NCBI RefSeq assembly: GCF_947623445.1
Contig: NC_135242.1
Location: 16,802,001-16,866,000, forward strand
Length of the DNA: 64,000 nucleotides
Source of the DNA: Clavelina lepadiformis
Lineage: Eukaryota > Chordata > Ascidiacea > Aplousobranchia > Clavelinidae
Reading direction: 5' to 3'
Shown here piece by piece: positions 1-11,729 of the stretch. Every line of letters begins with the position of its first letter. Position 1 is the first letter of the stretch. Under the pieces are notes generated by a model. It was not told where the DNA came from, searched no databases, and worked only from the letters and a program-made list of their open reading frames with translations. The translations under genes were made by a program, and so were the position numbers.

Positions 1-8
1 AGTACAAT

Positions 9-471
9 CAGGGCTTTGGAGACGGAGCCCAGTAGCAGGGCATTTTTGAAGGAGCCAGAGCTGGAGCTCTATTTAAAATTCACGTGGAGCCGGAGCCAAA
101 ATTTGTATAAGACAGCAATTCCACCTCCAACTTCTTGCTTAGCTGCTAATGTTATTTGGCTGAAATGTATTTGTAGTTTGCACATACACTTCAACATATG
201 CCCTGTGCAGTCACGTGTCATAACTTAACACGTGGCTTTTTAGTCAGATTAATTTATGTCACTCGCGCAATGCACACCCATAACAACTCCTTTTGCGTAA
301 TGACTGCTTAAGTTGACAGCAGCAGGGTTGCCAATTCCGCGCTTTTAGCGCGACTTTGGGCTCTAAAGATTTTGAAAATGCGCTTTATTTAAAAAAACTT
401 AAGGCTGGAGCTATATTTTGAGAAAAGAGAGTCCGGACCTGGAGCCGGGTCAAGTTCAAAAACAGGACTGC
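9..471. repeat. Degenerate repeat rich in GGAGCC motifs
   Basis: Several near-copies of a GGAGCCGGAGCC-type motif occur at 23-100 and again at 405-450, bracketing AT-rich filler. The layout (similar short motifs at both ends, no coding content) resembles a non-autonomous DNA element. The ends are not clear and no target-site duplication was found. The open frame at 16-228 lies inside it and is not a convincing gene. Confidence 0.35.
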
Positions 472-502
472 TTCAAAACCATGATTACAATATAGCCTAT
501 AG

Positions 503-3495
503 ATGATTGTAGCGGTAGGAAATAAAAAAATGGGCCCTGAATTATCTGATGACCGTATGGCCAGAAGGTCAAATGGAAGAGCTAATAATAATAATAATAA
601 TACGGACTTTTCATTGAAAAACTTAAAAAATACTGGTGTCAGATATCAGCACCAACATGATCTCCAGGTGATTTCAGCACGTGATGTATTCTTGTATATT
701 CCCAACTTAATAGGTAAGTGAAACTATGAATTTTACTGGAAGTTGTAGTTTTAGCTCCAAAAGCTTTTTTTGTAAACACTCTTGACTTGACATGAATGGC
801 TTAGCCTTAGATTTTTTTATGTTGCGTTGAAGGTTATGTTCGGATGATTTTGATCGTCGCATTTTATTATTATACCTACCATAAACCTGCACAATCGATG
901 GTGTGTTATTTGTTAGCTGCTCTTTTGGACAATGCAGATGGATTTGCTGCCAGAAAATTACATCAGGTAGGGTATAAACAGAAAAACTGCTTGTATAGGA
1001 CTTTGGGGTATAAGCATGCGTTTAAAAGAAACATTCACTACAATAGGTTTGAGTTTTGGGTTTAAGTATAAATACTTCCACGCCCGTAGGACAACCTGAA
1101 TGGGAAGACGTTACATTTATATTAGTTGTGAACTTGCGACTTTATAAGTTGAATTTGTAAGTGGTGTCAATGTTATCCTCAAAAAGGTCTTCCCTTTTCT
1201 GAGGGCTAGCCTCAATTTTGTTCTTGGATAATCGAAAAATGATCCTACTGTATAAGTTACCATGTTTTAACGCAAAATTTAGAAAGTGCTACGTCATACT
1301 TGTATTCACGAAGTTCATAAACGACAGAGAAGTCTTTCTTCATATGGTGCTTATGTAGTATGAAAATATAAATAACTTATAAAAAAATAAAAAGTTACAT
1401 GTTTGGGAAAATATTTTAGGCATTTTTTGATTGCAAACGGATAAGACAAAATTCCGTATAGTCGTTTTAACAGCTTATAGCCACTGGCCCATCTTGCCCT
1501 TGGTTTTAACTCGGCTCTGTCCGGGTATGGTGTAGTATCCACTTAGCATTTAGTTAGCATATTGTCATAAACCCCATGATTGGAGCTAATGCATGTTTAT
1601 AAGCTATAGGTCAGCGTTTCTCAAAGTTAAGGTTGTTATAGGCCTTCAACTTGGGAATAGAGGTAACGAGTTTTTAACATCGTTTTCAGACTCACAGGTG
1701 GCGCCAGTTGTCCTCCCAACATTCAAAAATGACCACATGTCCGCAGCAAATACTTTTACAATTCGTCAAAACTTACATCAGTTTTGTGACTAGAAAATAC
1801 GTAGAGACAGTAAGCTGCAATAACTTAAAACTACAATTGGTATTTTTTATGAAGACCTGCAGTAATTAATATATCTATTTGAAAGCAATAATAGCACAGA
1901 TACATCACCAAGTAACAATTAAGAAGCAATGTCGGTGTACAGCTGTAAAGTGCACTTTACAAAGTTTAATTTATCGACACTTGCGAAGGTTTCAGCTTGT
2001 GCTCACTATAGCATTTCTGGTCTAGCATCAGCTCTGTTTGGACGTAAGTTTTGATCTATTATTACGCGAAGGTGTGCGGCCGAATAAAACTGTATCACAT
2101 AGGCCCATTGGTTATTGCTATATTAATAGCTATACCATATAAAATGAATACAACAACTGATTGTCTCTCACAGAGTACAAGGGCTCCGCGGAGCCCACTT
2201 TGAAAAACGCTGAGCTACACTATACAAACTTATAGCCTACTGTAAAATATAAGTTTCTAGTAAGGTTAGCTTTAGGAAACGGAAAAAATAGCTTCGAACG
2301 TAACCTATGATCTTTTTCCGATGAGTTATTGAAAGTCTATAACAAAGGTTGCCTTTGGATTTTTACCTGTGCTAAATTTACAACCCTACCAATAAAAAAC
2401 TTTTACTTTGCTGACAAATTAACCATCAGCCATACAAAAAATAATTAACCAGAGTTTTTTGGGGCCGAAACGGTCTCTCAAAATTTAGTTAACTTATACT
2501 TTTGCAACAACAGCAAATAACTATGGTCTTAGTAAGACTTAGTCGCATTCTCTTAAAATTTCTGAACCTGAAAAAACTTGATTACAATTAAACTGGTTAT
2601 AAGAAAGGGTAGCCTAATCGCAAACCATATCATGCCAATGGTGTAATACCGCATGTGGAGGCCTTTACAAAGATAGGTCAACTTTATATTTCTAGTTAGG
2701 TTACATTACCTGATAAGGCTGGTATTATTACTTGTACTTTCAGTGCAGCAAGTTTGGTGCCGCACTTGACATGCTTCTGGACAAAGTTGCGTACTTGGGG
2801 CTTGTCAACACTCTTATTCAATTCTATCCCTCTCATGCTTTTTGGTTTCAACTCAGGTAGTCAAGTTCATACTGAAGCTTAGTCTGTCCATCACGTACGA
2901 ATGCTTTGTTTTGAATTTAGCTCTGCAATAGACTTGGCTGGCCATTGGATGTATACGCAAGCCACTACTGCTAGCGAAAACTCGAATAATCACAAAATCG
3001 TTTTGCGGCATTACTCTCTTTTGCGCTGGTATTATAGTTCAGAGGTAAGCAAAATGCATACTTGGTCGAATTATTATTGAACAAACATACTAAACAGGAA
3101 TACTTCTAATTTGTGGATTACAGAACTTTCTGAATGTTGTGTGCTTTGGAAACCAAGTCTTTTACATATGCTTGTACTTGATGAATTTTACGGAAGGCCT
3201 GACAGGTAAAACTTTTGTATAGTTGATTGGCTGCGAAATACTATTGATTTAAAATGATAAAACCTAGTTAAACAAGTGTCGCATTACCACACACGTAATT
3301 ATTAAACATTATTGAATTTTAGTGTTTGGCGTGAGTCTGATACGTGTCTTCCTGTATGCATCATTGCCTGTCCTGACATTCCGAACCTTGACCAACATCA
3401 ACCATATCGTGGATGCTTCAATCCATTTAGTAAAGATTGACGTAATGGATAAACAGGAAGCTAGAAGACTTGCATTTTCTTCAGTAAAACACTGA
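503..3495 (+). CDS. CDIPT: CDP-diacylglycerol--inositol 3-phosphatidyltransferase (PI synthase)
   Basis: Transfers the phosphatidyl group of CDP-diacylglycerol to myo-inositol to make phosphatidylinositol in the ER membrane. Six exons: 503-713, 833-966, 2744-2856, 2921-3044, 3124-3205 and 3323-3495. The first conserved segment (FLYIPNLIG) is in exon 1. The CDP-alcohol phosphotransferase signature D-x2-D-G-x2-A-R-x8-G-x3-D-x3-D is complete across the exon 2/3 junction (DNADGFAARK, then G-AAL-D-MLL-D). Later exons match the family order through HWMYTQ, RWYYSSE and a C-terminal NINHIVDASIHLVKIDV segment. The start is uncertain: in-frame ATGs lie at 503, 530 and 557, giving about 278, 269 or 260 residues against 213 in human. 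All add an Asn-rich N-terminus. Its 3' end faces the COX5B-like gene 466 bases away. Intron 2 holds a hAT-like MITE. Confidence 0.9.
580..601 (+). repeat. AAT microsatellite within CDIPT exon 1 (poly-Asn)
   Basis: A run of AAT units reads as six consecutive Asn residues in the predicted N-terminal extension of CDIPT. It is coding only if one of the upstream ATGs (503, 530 or 557) is the true start. Confidence 0.7.
1612..2212. mobile_element. hAT-like MITE in CDIPT intron 2
   Basis: The left end reads CAGCGTTTCTCAAAGT and the reverse complement of the right end reads CAGCGTTTTTCAAAGT, giving matching terminal inverted repeats of about 16 bases with one mismatch. About 600 bp with no transposase. 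Flanks AGCTATAG and AGCTACAC could be a decayed 8-bp target-site duplication. The CAG...CTG ends fit the hAT superfamily. Confidence 0.65.
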
Positions 3496-3961
3496 GTGTC
3501 GTAGAAATGGAGTGACATTGCAACTAGCCGTTGTAAAAATGCCTGCATTATTGTAGTGTATAGTCCTGCGACGCAGGAATTAAACAATCTACTTAAACCA
3601 GGACCACTCAAACTTAACATTTGGTAGTCCACATATCACAACCTGAGTAAACTTGCGACTTGAAGAAATATTTGCCATTGAAGCAGTACATAATCACTCC
3701 TTTTACGAATTTTTTTCAAGCAAAAAAACTGATTATTTATCATTGTAGGGTTTTTTAAAGTTCAGCAGCGTCTGATACACTGCTTACTGGTTCCACTGCG
3801 AAAATAGTCTGTTGAACATCAGATTACAAATTTTTGAACATAACATCCATTTTTCTCATTACATTCAAAATGCCAAGTTCTTTTTTATATGCTTTCATTG
3901 CGAGAGATTTACAGGAAACACAAATTTGGTAACATATTACATAACAAAGACTTAGTCAAAT

Positions 3962-5699
3962 TTAATGTCTAAATAAATCCAGCTCATTGATTCCCCACTT
4001 GTCGCTAGGGTCATAATCTAGCTTGTAATGTCTTCCAGTGTATGGGCATCTTCCACCATCCTCAAGAGTTACCCAAAATCCTCTTGGAGTACCACCACTA
4101 TGATTGGGTGCTGAAACATGAATTTCTTCTAATTACACAGAGCAATGCTTGCTAATATTCATGATTTATTGCAGCATGATTGTAGGCTTAAAACCCAGGA
4201 AAACACTGTTTTCTTTTCATATACTTATAATTACATGCATTAACTCACGTTGCGCCATAACATATCTCCTTGTATTTTTTGATTTCACAAGAAATGGGTC
4301 AGCACGGGTGCCAGAACCAGGTGGATTGTATGGTTTGTCACGATCTTGAGTTTCTAGTGGATCTTCACCAACTTTCACAGCATCCATTACGATTTTCTGG
4401 TAACCAACAACCTGATCTTCCTGTCTTGCCAAAGGCTTTTCTATACAAGCAAACAAACAAGACAATTAAAATAAAACCAATACTAAAAAATCCCCGTAAG
4501 TTTAGTAAATCAAAATCGAGCTCTACATTGAAGGCAGTAGGCAGCATGTAATAATTTTTTAAACATACTCGTCATAATCCGGATGATTTTATATTGAATT
4601 AAAAGAATTGAATTTAAAAATCAAAAAATTTGACTATAATGAACTAACAAAATTAAATAAATAATTTAAATGTTTCTTAACTTTTTTAAAATAAAACAAA
4701 CACTAAATCAGTGATTCTCAACCGCGGCTCTCAACTGTACACTTTGCGGCTCTCACTAACTTAGTGAAAAATTAATTAGTTGTACCAGAATTGCAACAAA
4801 GGAAGTAAAAGAAATCAAGAATTAGTGATGTGTCTCAGCAAGGATTTCGTGTACGAAGTAATAATGTTACCAGGTTACAACCGTCCTGCTGTGTAAAATC
4901 CTTTTGTGGTTCGTGACGTCATTTTTCATGCGGCTCCTTGCAAACCTTAGGTTTGAAATTTGGCTGTGGCACTAAAAAGGTTGAGAATCACTGCACTAAA
5001 TTAATGATCACAAATCAATACACTAGCATTCGAGATGATATCTCCTCCAAGGAAAAGTGTTTAGACACTTGTTGCAACTATTTGATTGCAGCACAGTCGC
5101 ACATAATTTCATGTCACTAATTTGATTATTTCACCACAATCTTTTAGTGGTGGCACAAAGAAGAGTAGAAAAGCAAAATAAATTCTTCTCACTAGTAATT
5201 TGACTAACGGCGTGTAATGTAAAAATTTTGCTTCAATACCAAATGGTAAAAAATTGACTTTATAACTTCGTTAATATTGACCTTCCGTCCATGAAATCTC
5301 GTCTAAACAGTTTTTCACCAATGTTCTCTTCACTAAAAACTTGACTTAAAAAGGCTGTGCTAATAAAGCCACATAGTTTGTTTTAACCAGCAATAGAGTT
5401 ATTACCCGTACTCAATTAGGTCGCATTGTGTGTTGTATATCATTGTTTATACAAATAAATTCTGTGGCCGCAGAAAATTTCTTAAACAACGTTAGGCTAA
5501 ATATATAATATAATGAGCTTAGGGCAAGTAGACTAAAGGGCCTCCACTGCCTTTTTGCTTCAAAACTATTAACAGGAAAGCAATACTTACTGAACAAATC
5601 AAAAAATCCACGTCTGGCAGCAGATAAATGTACTTGTCGTTGCACTTGAACATTTTGAGATGCCAACACTGCAACCTGGGTCAATTTCCTTAATGACAT
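3962..5699 (-). CDS. COX5B: Cytochrome c oxidase subunit 5B-like protein, zinc ligands mostly lost
   Basis: Probable nuclear-encoded subunit of mitochondrial complex IV. Three exons on the minus strand: 5591-5699, 4249-4440 and 3962-4110, giving 149 residues (human 129). The N-terminus (MSLRKLTQVAVLASQNV) is basic and serine-rich, like a mitochondrial presequence. The core aligns with COX5B through GSGTRADPFLV, a FW pair and RCPYTGRHYKL (human GTREDPNLV, FW, RCPRCGAHYKL). The CxC pair that opens the zinc site is replaced (VMAQ in place of GCIC) and the last Cys is Gly, so only one of four ligands remains. There is a short extra C-terminal tail, DPSDKWGINELDLFRH. The ATG lies two bases after an AG acceptor-like site at 5702-5703. 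Intron 1 carries a hAT MITE. The family assignment rests on this partial alignment. Confidence 0.75.
4709..4993. mobile_element. hAT-type MITE with perfect 8-bp TSD, in COX5B-like intron 1
   Basis: The terminal inverted repeats are CAGTGATTCTCAACC at the left and the complementary GGTTGAGAATCACTG at the right. The element is flanked on both sides by CACTAAAT (4701-4708 and 4994-5001), a perfect 8-bp target-site duplication. 285 bp, no coding capacity. The duplication length and CAG...CTG termini are diagnostic of hAT transposition, and the intact duplication suggests a fairly recent insertion. Confidence 0.9.
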
Positions 5700-5703
5700 T
5701 TCT

Positions 5704-6880
5704 ACACTTATGTTTATCGCAACTACTGTTTCTAGTTATTTCTGTCTATAACAATAAACACAATTAGCACAGTAGTAAAAATAGTACGCACATGAATATA
5801 CCCTTTGCTAGGCTAAAACCTGATTAATAATTGTTGAGTAGGTTATCTGTTCTGCGTGAGTTGACAAAAAAATTACGTTAGATAGTTAAGCTTCAGATAT
5901 TATAATGAGTTCACTCATTTAGTTCAAAAACATGAACTATTTTAGCAAAAGTAGAAGTAAATACAATTATTTTTGCAACTCCTTACCACTTCCAGGAAAA
6001 TGTCTGTAGGAAAATCCAGGAAAATGTTTTTGTTACATATGCATTTTTTGTCACTAATGTTTTCATTGCATGTTCGCTACAGCATAAACACTGACACAGC
6101 CAATGCAATTTTGGGAATAAAGTAGTCTTACTGAGATGAAAGTTATCCCAGCAACTCTTCAAAGCTGATAAGGCAGCAGGCTGGCTTCAAATTCCAGAAA
6201 CATAAAAGTAGTAAAATGTTGAAGTGCATTCACCTGAGTTGGAAAGCAAAACATTGAACTGAACAGTATGCATGAGCATCAACATGCACTTGGGACATTT
6301 CATTATAATAGCGACAAAACTTTCAATACAATCCGCTCATTGTATTTGTGATCAGTTTTATGATCTTCTCTATGTTTTCAGGGGTTGGCTTTCTACTTAT
6401 CTCCATAAAAATGATTTTTACTTCTTGAGATAACAATTTTTGACTGCCTAACTTTGAATGACAATAAAACAAAGATGCAGAATTTCTTTCAAAAATTTTT
6501 TTAAAAGCTAAAGTAAATAAAAATTGCGTCACAACCTTTCATACTAATAGTCGAAGCAAATCATTTATTTTGTAATTATTGTCTATGTATAGCATGTTAT
6601 TTCATTTTGCCTGTATGAAACAACTTTTTGTATTTCGTGGCACTGCAAACCCAACATAAATTTCAAGCAAATATTTTGCAGTCTTGGCTTTATACGAACA
6701 AATGGCCAACTAATGGTCTAAAATGTAATATACGACTGTGTTTGTTGTACCTAGCAAAGCGAGACACCACAATGCTTTGCTTAAAATATAAAGTAGGAAC
6801 ATAATCATAGTGGGGAAAAAATCATAAAATTCATAAAAAAAGAATAATCAAAACATGACAAATAAGCACGGCTGGCTACA
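5704..6880. other. Intergenic, no gene recognised
   Basis: AT-rich DNA upstream of the COX5B-like gene. Only short open frames without family resemblance (for example the minus-strand frame at 6323-6532). It presumably holds the COX5B-like promoter, but no promoter element could be identified. Confidence 0.4.
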
Positions 6881-6884
6881 CTCA

Positions 6885-7170
6885 TTTAACCATGATGATA
6901 GGTCAAATTTCCAACAGCAGTTTTAACTAAACACATGCTAAACTTTTCTGGTGACGTCACTAAATGTAGCATGCTGTTTTAGGGTAGCACCCTGCAATTA
7001 GTGGTGCCGCGTAGTTGCTGATTAGTAGTTTAAAGAGGCAGAGGCATTATTATAAGAACGGCTGTAATTGTTGTACAGCTGCCTGCTGTTTGCAAATGAC
7101 ACCCTGCTATTGACTGTTTACTGCTGTAAATTGACTGTTTACCGCACTTTTGATTACGACCCTGCCTCCA
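6885..7170. repeat. Dispersed repeat, related to 29600-29900
   Basis: Shares with 29600-29900 an ordered series of motifs: GCAGTTTTAAC, CACATG followed by TAAACTTTTC, TGTGACGT-like sequence, GTAGCA with GCAATTAGTGGTG-like sequence, GCTGATTA, and TTGTTGTACAGC. Order and spacing are kept, so these are diverged copies of one non-coding repeat. Ends and class are unknown. Confidence 0.5.
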
Positions 7171-7179
7171 AAAATCGAT

Positions 7180-8340
7180 GAAAAATAATCAGGAACGCAG
7201 AATTTTTTGACAAGGTTCAGTCATTTTGTTAGGATAGATAAATTTATAGGCCTAGTTGAAATCACAAGTATTAGGCTGGTTCTAAACTGAAAAAAGATTC
7301 AATAGGTGCACGTGCACACTTTACCCATCGTTGCATACCTGTACATTTCAGTTACCGGGTCTGCATGCCCGAGATCTTGGCGAATCCTGCCATGAAACAC
7401 AGACCAGCCCTGTGGCGGCATCGCCGCGTTATCTTGTATTTCAGTACCACTTTGTCATGTTCCTTAGAGTCATGCATTTTTGCTGAGACTACCGCACATG
7501 TTTTCTATAATTAACGCGTACTTGCTGCAGTCTTTTATTGATTACTTGTGTGTTTTTGCTTTTTAAACGTGTGCGTCAAAAGATCCACAATCATTTGGTT
7601 TACGTTCGACTGTTTTCTTACCGGATTCCTGGTAATTCAAGTTGGAATTTGCTTTTAACTATGTTTGGTTTTTGTGTTGACAGAGAAGAATATGCAACCT
7701 TGCCTTATGCAGTAAACTAAATAGCCACGTATGGCTACAACCCTATCTTGAGTGTGCGGCTGCCACAAAATACCTCCAGACCGGAATTTGGTGTAAAATA
7801 CCGGGAAACAACAAACTTTCCCATCTGTGATTGTGCCTTCCCAAATCATTACACCAAAAGGGTAAACAAATCCAACTATGCTCACCTTCAGTCAAACTCA
7901 ACAACTTCAAACCTCACCAAAGAAAACTATATCTCATTCTCATTCTCAATGACAAACTGTGACTTTCCTCAGTCAAAACCATAGACATCGGAAATATAAA
8001 CACTTACAATAACGGTGATGTGCGGACTTTTTTTGAATAATTCTTGAGGTCAAACAAATTTATGACCAAAATAGATTTTAAGTTTACAGGCATTAAGAGA
8101 AAAATGAATTAAATGCAGGATTTTCCGTCCAATTATGGAAATTTATAAGTTTTCTGACTCTTAATAAGTTATGTAGGGAAAAAGTTATATGAATATGATT
8201 AAAATTAAAAAATGTAGCAGACCTTATGAAATTGTATTGTCTTTATAAAATCAATTAACCGATCTTCACAAAACAGTTTAAATATTCAATAAAAATTTGC
8301 AATTACTCATTGAAGTAAAATATTAACTTGTCAAAATATA
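7180..8340. other. Intergenic, no gene recognised
   Basis: Contains a stretch at about 7310-7430 (with GAGATCTTGGCGAA and CTGCCAT) that resembles part of the repeat cluster at 61470-61500. The overlapping short open frames at 7538-7984 show no recognisable domains. Confidence 0.35.
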
Positions 8341-8351
8341 AGGCACCTTAG

Positions 8352-8680
8352 CAATGTTGTAATGACTCGGGTCACGTTTTTAAACTACTTGACTTGACTC
8401 GAGTCAATGCTTGAAATCACTTGACTCGAATCTCGGAAAGTAAGTTGACCAAGTCATTAAATATTGGTTGTTAATTTATTGACCAACTGAATTACAGACA
8501 TTTGATTTCATTGCGAACGATCAGTTAAAGTTATAGCAAATGACATGACTTGATTTGACTTGCATTATGTTTTAACTTGACTTGATCCAATCAGTAATTT
8601 GACTCGAATTGGCTTAAGTCAATTTCCCAAATAACTTGACTTGACTCGAGTCCTAAAAAAATGACTTGGTTACAGCACTT
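8352..8680. mobile_element. hAT-like MITE rich in TTGACTCGAGTC
   Basis: A 329-bp non-coding element with many TGACTCGAGTCA-like palindromes. A close copy lies at 63314-63600 and an inverted fragment at about 61527-61590. The termini are CAATGTTGTAA at the left and TTACAGCACTT at the right. The flanks CACCTTAG (8344-8351) and CACTTTAG (8681-8688) differ at one base and look like an 8-bp target-site duplication. Confidence 0.75.
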
Positions 8681-8689
8681 CACTTTAGT

Positions 8690-9370
8690 TATCGGCACTG
8701 TTCTTCGTTCCAACTAGAGAAATGACGTCATATGATTTGATTTTATTGCGTAAGCTTTGTTTTTAAGCATATCTTGATGCTTTATTTTTTTCTATCATAA
8801 AATGGATGTAATATCATTACGCGAATTTGGATTGTATCTAGCAGTTCTTGCAAGAAGTATTAAACAGTTGCAGAATTGCAGAAATTTTTCATCATCCTGC
8901 TGCATTACGGTGCTCTGCACAACAATGAGCATAGTTCTGAAATTAACAAACACTTGTCAAATCTTAGATTGTTTATAGACGTAACCTTTATACGGGCTAG
9001 TGAATAAGTGTTGGCAGTTTTAGAATATATAATTGTATTAAGCAAAGCATTTATTTATTTTCTTGCTCAGCTTTAAAGAGAGAGAGAGAGAGAGAGATAG
9101 CGCGTCTGTCTTCCAGATAGAATTATGATCTCCCACGCTTACAGTACTTATTACATGGCGTTATATAGGCCTACTTATCCGCAATTGGTACCCGCAATTT
9201 GGCCATCTCTTCCATGCTGAATCTAAAGTTAGCTGTAGTAGTGTAGTTATGTGCGATACATTGTTTGCAGATTCTGTTTCCTCTGTAGTTTTACGTCATA
9301 TTCATAAGTTATAGCCTATGTAGCATTACACAGTAGGCATAAATGACATATTTGAACAATCTAGCTAAGT
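8690..9370. other. Intergenic, with GA microsatellite
   Basis: No gene seen. A (GA)n tract of about 21 bases lies at 9077-9097. Confidence 0.4.
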
Positions 9371-9372
9371 TT

Positions 9373-9948
9373 CAGTACCAGGCTTCGGTATATTTTCTCT
9401 GATCAATCTCAGCGAATTTGTACCAAATATATCGACGTATTGTTTTGACCAGCATCCTGAATGTATGAGAAATGCTTACCGATTATTGCAGTAGCGCTTG
9501 TACATATTGATAGTCTTCTCATTCTACCAACGTTCTACCAATTATCGGAAAGCGAAAAATCAATCAATCTTGCAAATGCAGCACCGTGTTCAAAAAACAG
9601 TATGCACCTTACTCCAATTCAAAGTATGCATAGGAGTTTGAAGAGTGAAACTGTAAAATTATTATGCATAGATAATATAATCGGCTATTGTTTTCGTCAA
9701 CCAACTACTGTATCTAGGACAATCGTGAATCATTTTCGCTTCACTCTTAATAATCCGGCTTATCGGATTTTATTGCTATTTATTTAACACATTTGTTCCA
9801 AAACTTTTGTGTCGAAGTCCGACAGCGGGGTTTCCGGATTAAAGAGGTAAAATGCATAGGAAGAAAGTTGTCAGTTGTCCCGTCAGTTTTGTGTCGGATA
9901 ACAGGGATTCCGGTTGTTTGGGGTTCGGATTAACGAGATCTCATTGTA
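9373..9948. mobile_element. pogo-like (Tc1/mariner) MITE, long copy
   Basis: The right end (GTTCGGATTAACGAGATCTC, then ATTGTA) matches the right end of the better-preserved copy at 27705-28174, and the two share internal sequence including AGGGATTCCGGTTGTT and AAATGCATAGGAAGAAA-type blocks. The left end is probably CAGTACCAGGCTTCGG at 9373, resembling the terminus of the copy at 15490. No transposase frame remains. Confidence 0.6.
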
Positions 9949-9949
9949 T

Positions 9950-11725
9950 ATCGGCCCCAAGTCAATATAGCATGCTACTAGTGAGAGAACCTGATGTTAA
10001 AATATTTGAATCCCACCCCGTGGACTCAATAAACAAGGCAGTTCATTTAGTAGCCACGCAAACAATGATTATCATGCTTGGATCACCAGGATAATCACAA
10101 CCAGCGATTCACCCATTATAGAATCAAGCAAGTATGCAAGTGTCTAATAGATACTACGTTTATTGGGTAAAAGTTAAGAATACCAGTGATGTTTGGTAAC
10201 TTGCCCTAAACTACGTTGTGTTAAAACTTATACTTCGTACTTTTCCATGTTCCATCCAAGATGCGACTCGTTTAGGCCTAATTATCTTGTGTTAAAAGGT
10301 ATAGGGAATTTGAAATAAATGGGTTTTAGTTATCTGTATAGGCAGGCTTACCATATTTTGTTAGCCTTAAACCAGGACTGTCCTAACAGATCTTTTTGTT
10401 TGCTTGAACACGACTACTTCGAAGACAAACGCATCATCCATAGCATTAACATTGCCCTCCATTCCCAAAACGTCATAAAAACTAAGTTTAAATTGTCAAG
10501 CTCAGGAAGCATAACCTTACTTACAGTTTAATCACTTGAAGGGGTAACGTTGATGGAAAATATTTGGCAACTTTTCAATTCAAATTTCCACTGTAAATTT
10601 GGTTTGTGAATTAAATGTATTTTTTTCCGGCTACCGACGATATGTTTTCATGTTTCTGTAATAGAATGTTCAGTTACCTGACTTTATAAACTTGCGTTAC
10701 TGTAAAAAAATAATAAAATTATGCTTTTTTCTAGTTAGGCGACTTTCGAAATTGAAGGTTGATAAACGTTTTCCGGTGAAATAATGCCAGCCCATCTCTT
10801 CACTATGGGGAAAGAATTTATAGAACATGACCACTACTATAGGCTGCGTATACTCATTAGTAACTGACAGTACTTCATTTTGTTAATTTTCCAAGGAATG
10901 GTTACAGTCAAGGCTGCTAGGATGCTTTGAAGACAGGAGTCCAAAAATTTTGTGATTTTATGTCCCAAAAATTACTTATAAATAAATAAATAAATTTTAA
11001 TATTTAAATGCATGATAAATTTCATAAAACCACTTTTTTTTCTGCCAGATAGCAATTTATGTGATGGAATACAGTAGTGTGAGTGTGCTTTATTTAAACA
11101 AGTGAAGCAAGAAAGTTCTTAATTAAAGGCATAAAATCTTGAAACACCATATACAAGTACAACAACTTTGTAACACCCTATCACTCACTTGTTATGTAAT
11201 TTGCAAGAATCAATAAAGTTTTCTGATATAGATAGGCAAGTTAGAATCGTTTTAGCTTTACACTTCAGTGAGTGCACGAGGCCCCTTTTCAAAAAACTGG
11301 TGAAATCAACCTAAAACTAATCCAGGTCACAGTTGCATATCGATTGGTATCCTGTGGATTGGGGGACAAAACTAAAAGGTTTAACTAAGGTTGTGAATTG
11401 TTTTTTTAGAACTCACTCACTCAATTTGGGTTTTTAATAATTATTGCAAACAGCAACATTCCTAATCTCAAAAAATGATCAACCTGTATTTCCTCAAACT
11501 GAAAGCAATAAAATGGCTCAAAAAATTACTGAGAAAAAACTAGCAACTCATCAACAATCTACTCATTAACCAAAAATGTCATACCCAGAAAACTTGATAT
11601 TAGGAAAGCACAACTTTTCTAAAATAGTCCTTCTAGTGACATGAAAAAAAGCCTCATTTTGTATCCAAACAGAGAGCTTTGACTAACTTGGTCCAGCTTA
11701 TTGCTTAATTTTTTTATGCTGTTCA
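9950..11725. other. Intergenic, no gene recognised
   Basis: Short open frames at 9852-10094 and 10319-10531 partly overlap MITE sequence or lack any recognisable domain. A short AAAT-type tandem tract lies at about 10979-10995. It includes the 3' flank of the THAP gene. Confidence 0.35.
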
Positions 11726-11729
11726 GACT

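Noticed and set aside
3309..3632. Minus-strand open frame of 107 codons
   Set aside because: It is antisense to the last exon of CDIPT, which has clear homology on the plus strand.
9461..9787. Plus-strand frame of 108 codons
   Set aside because: Falls inside the pogo-like MITE, shows no transposase motif, and is not open in the sister copy at 27705-28174.
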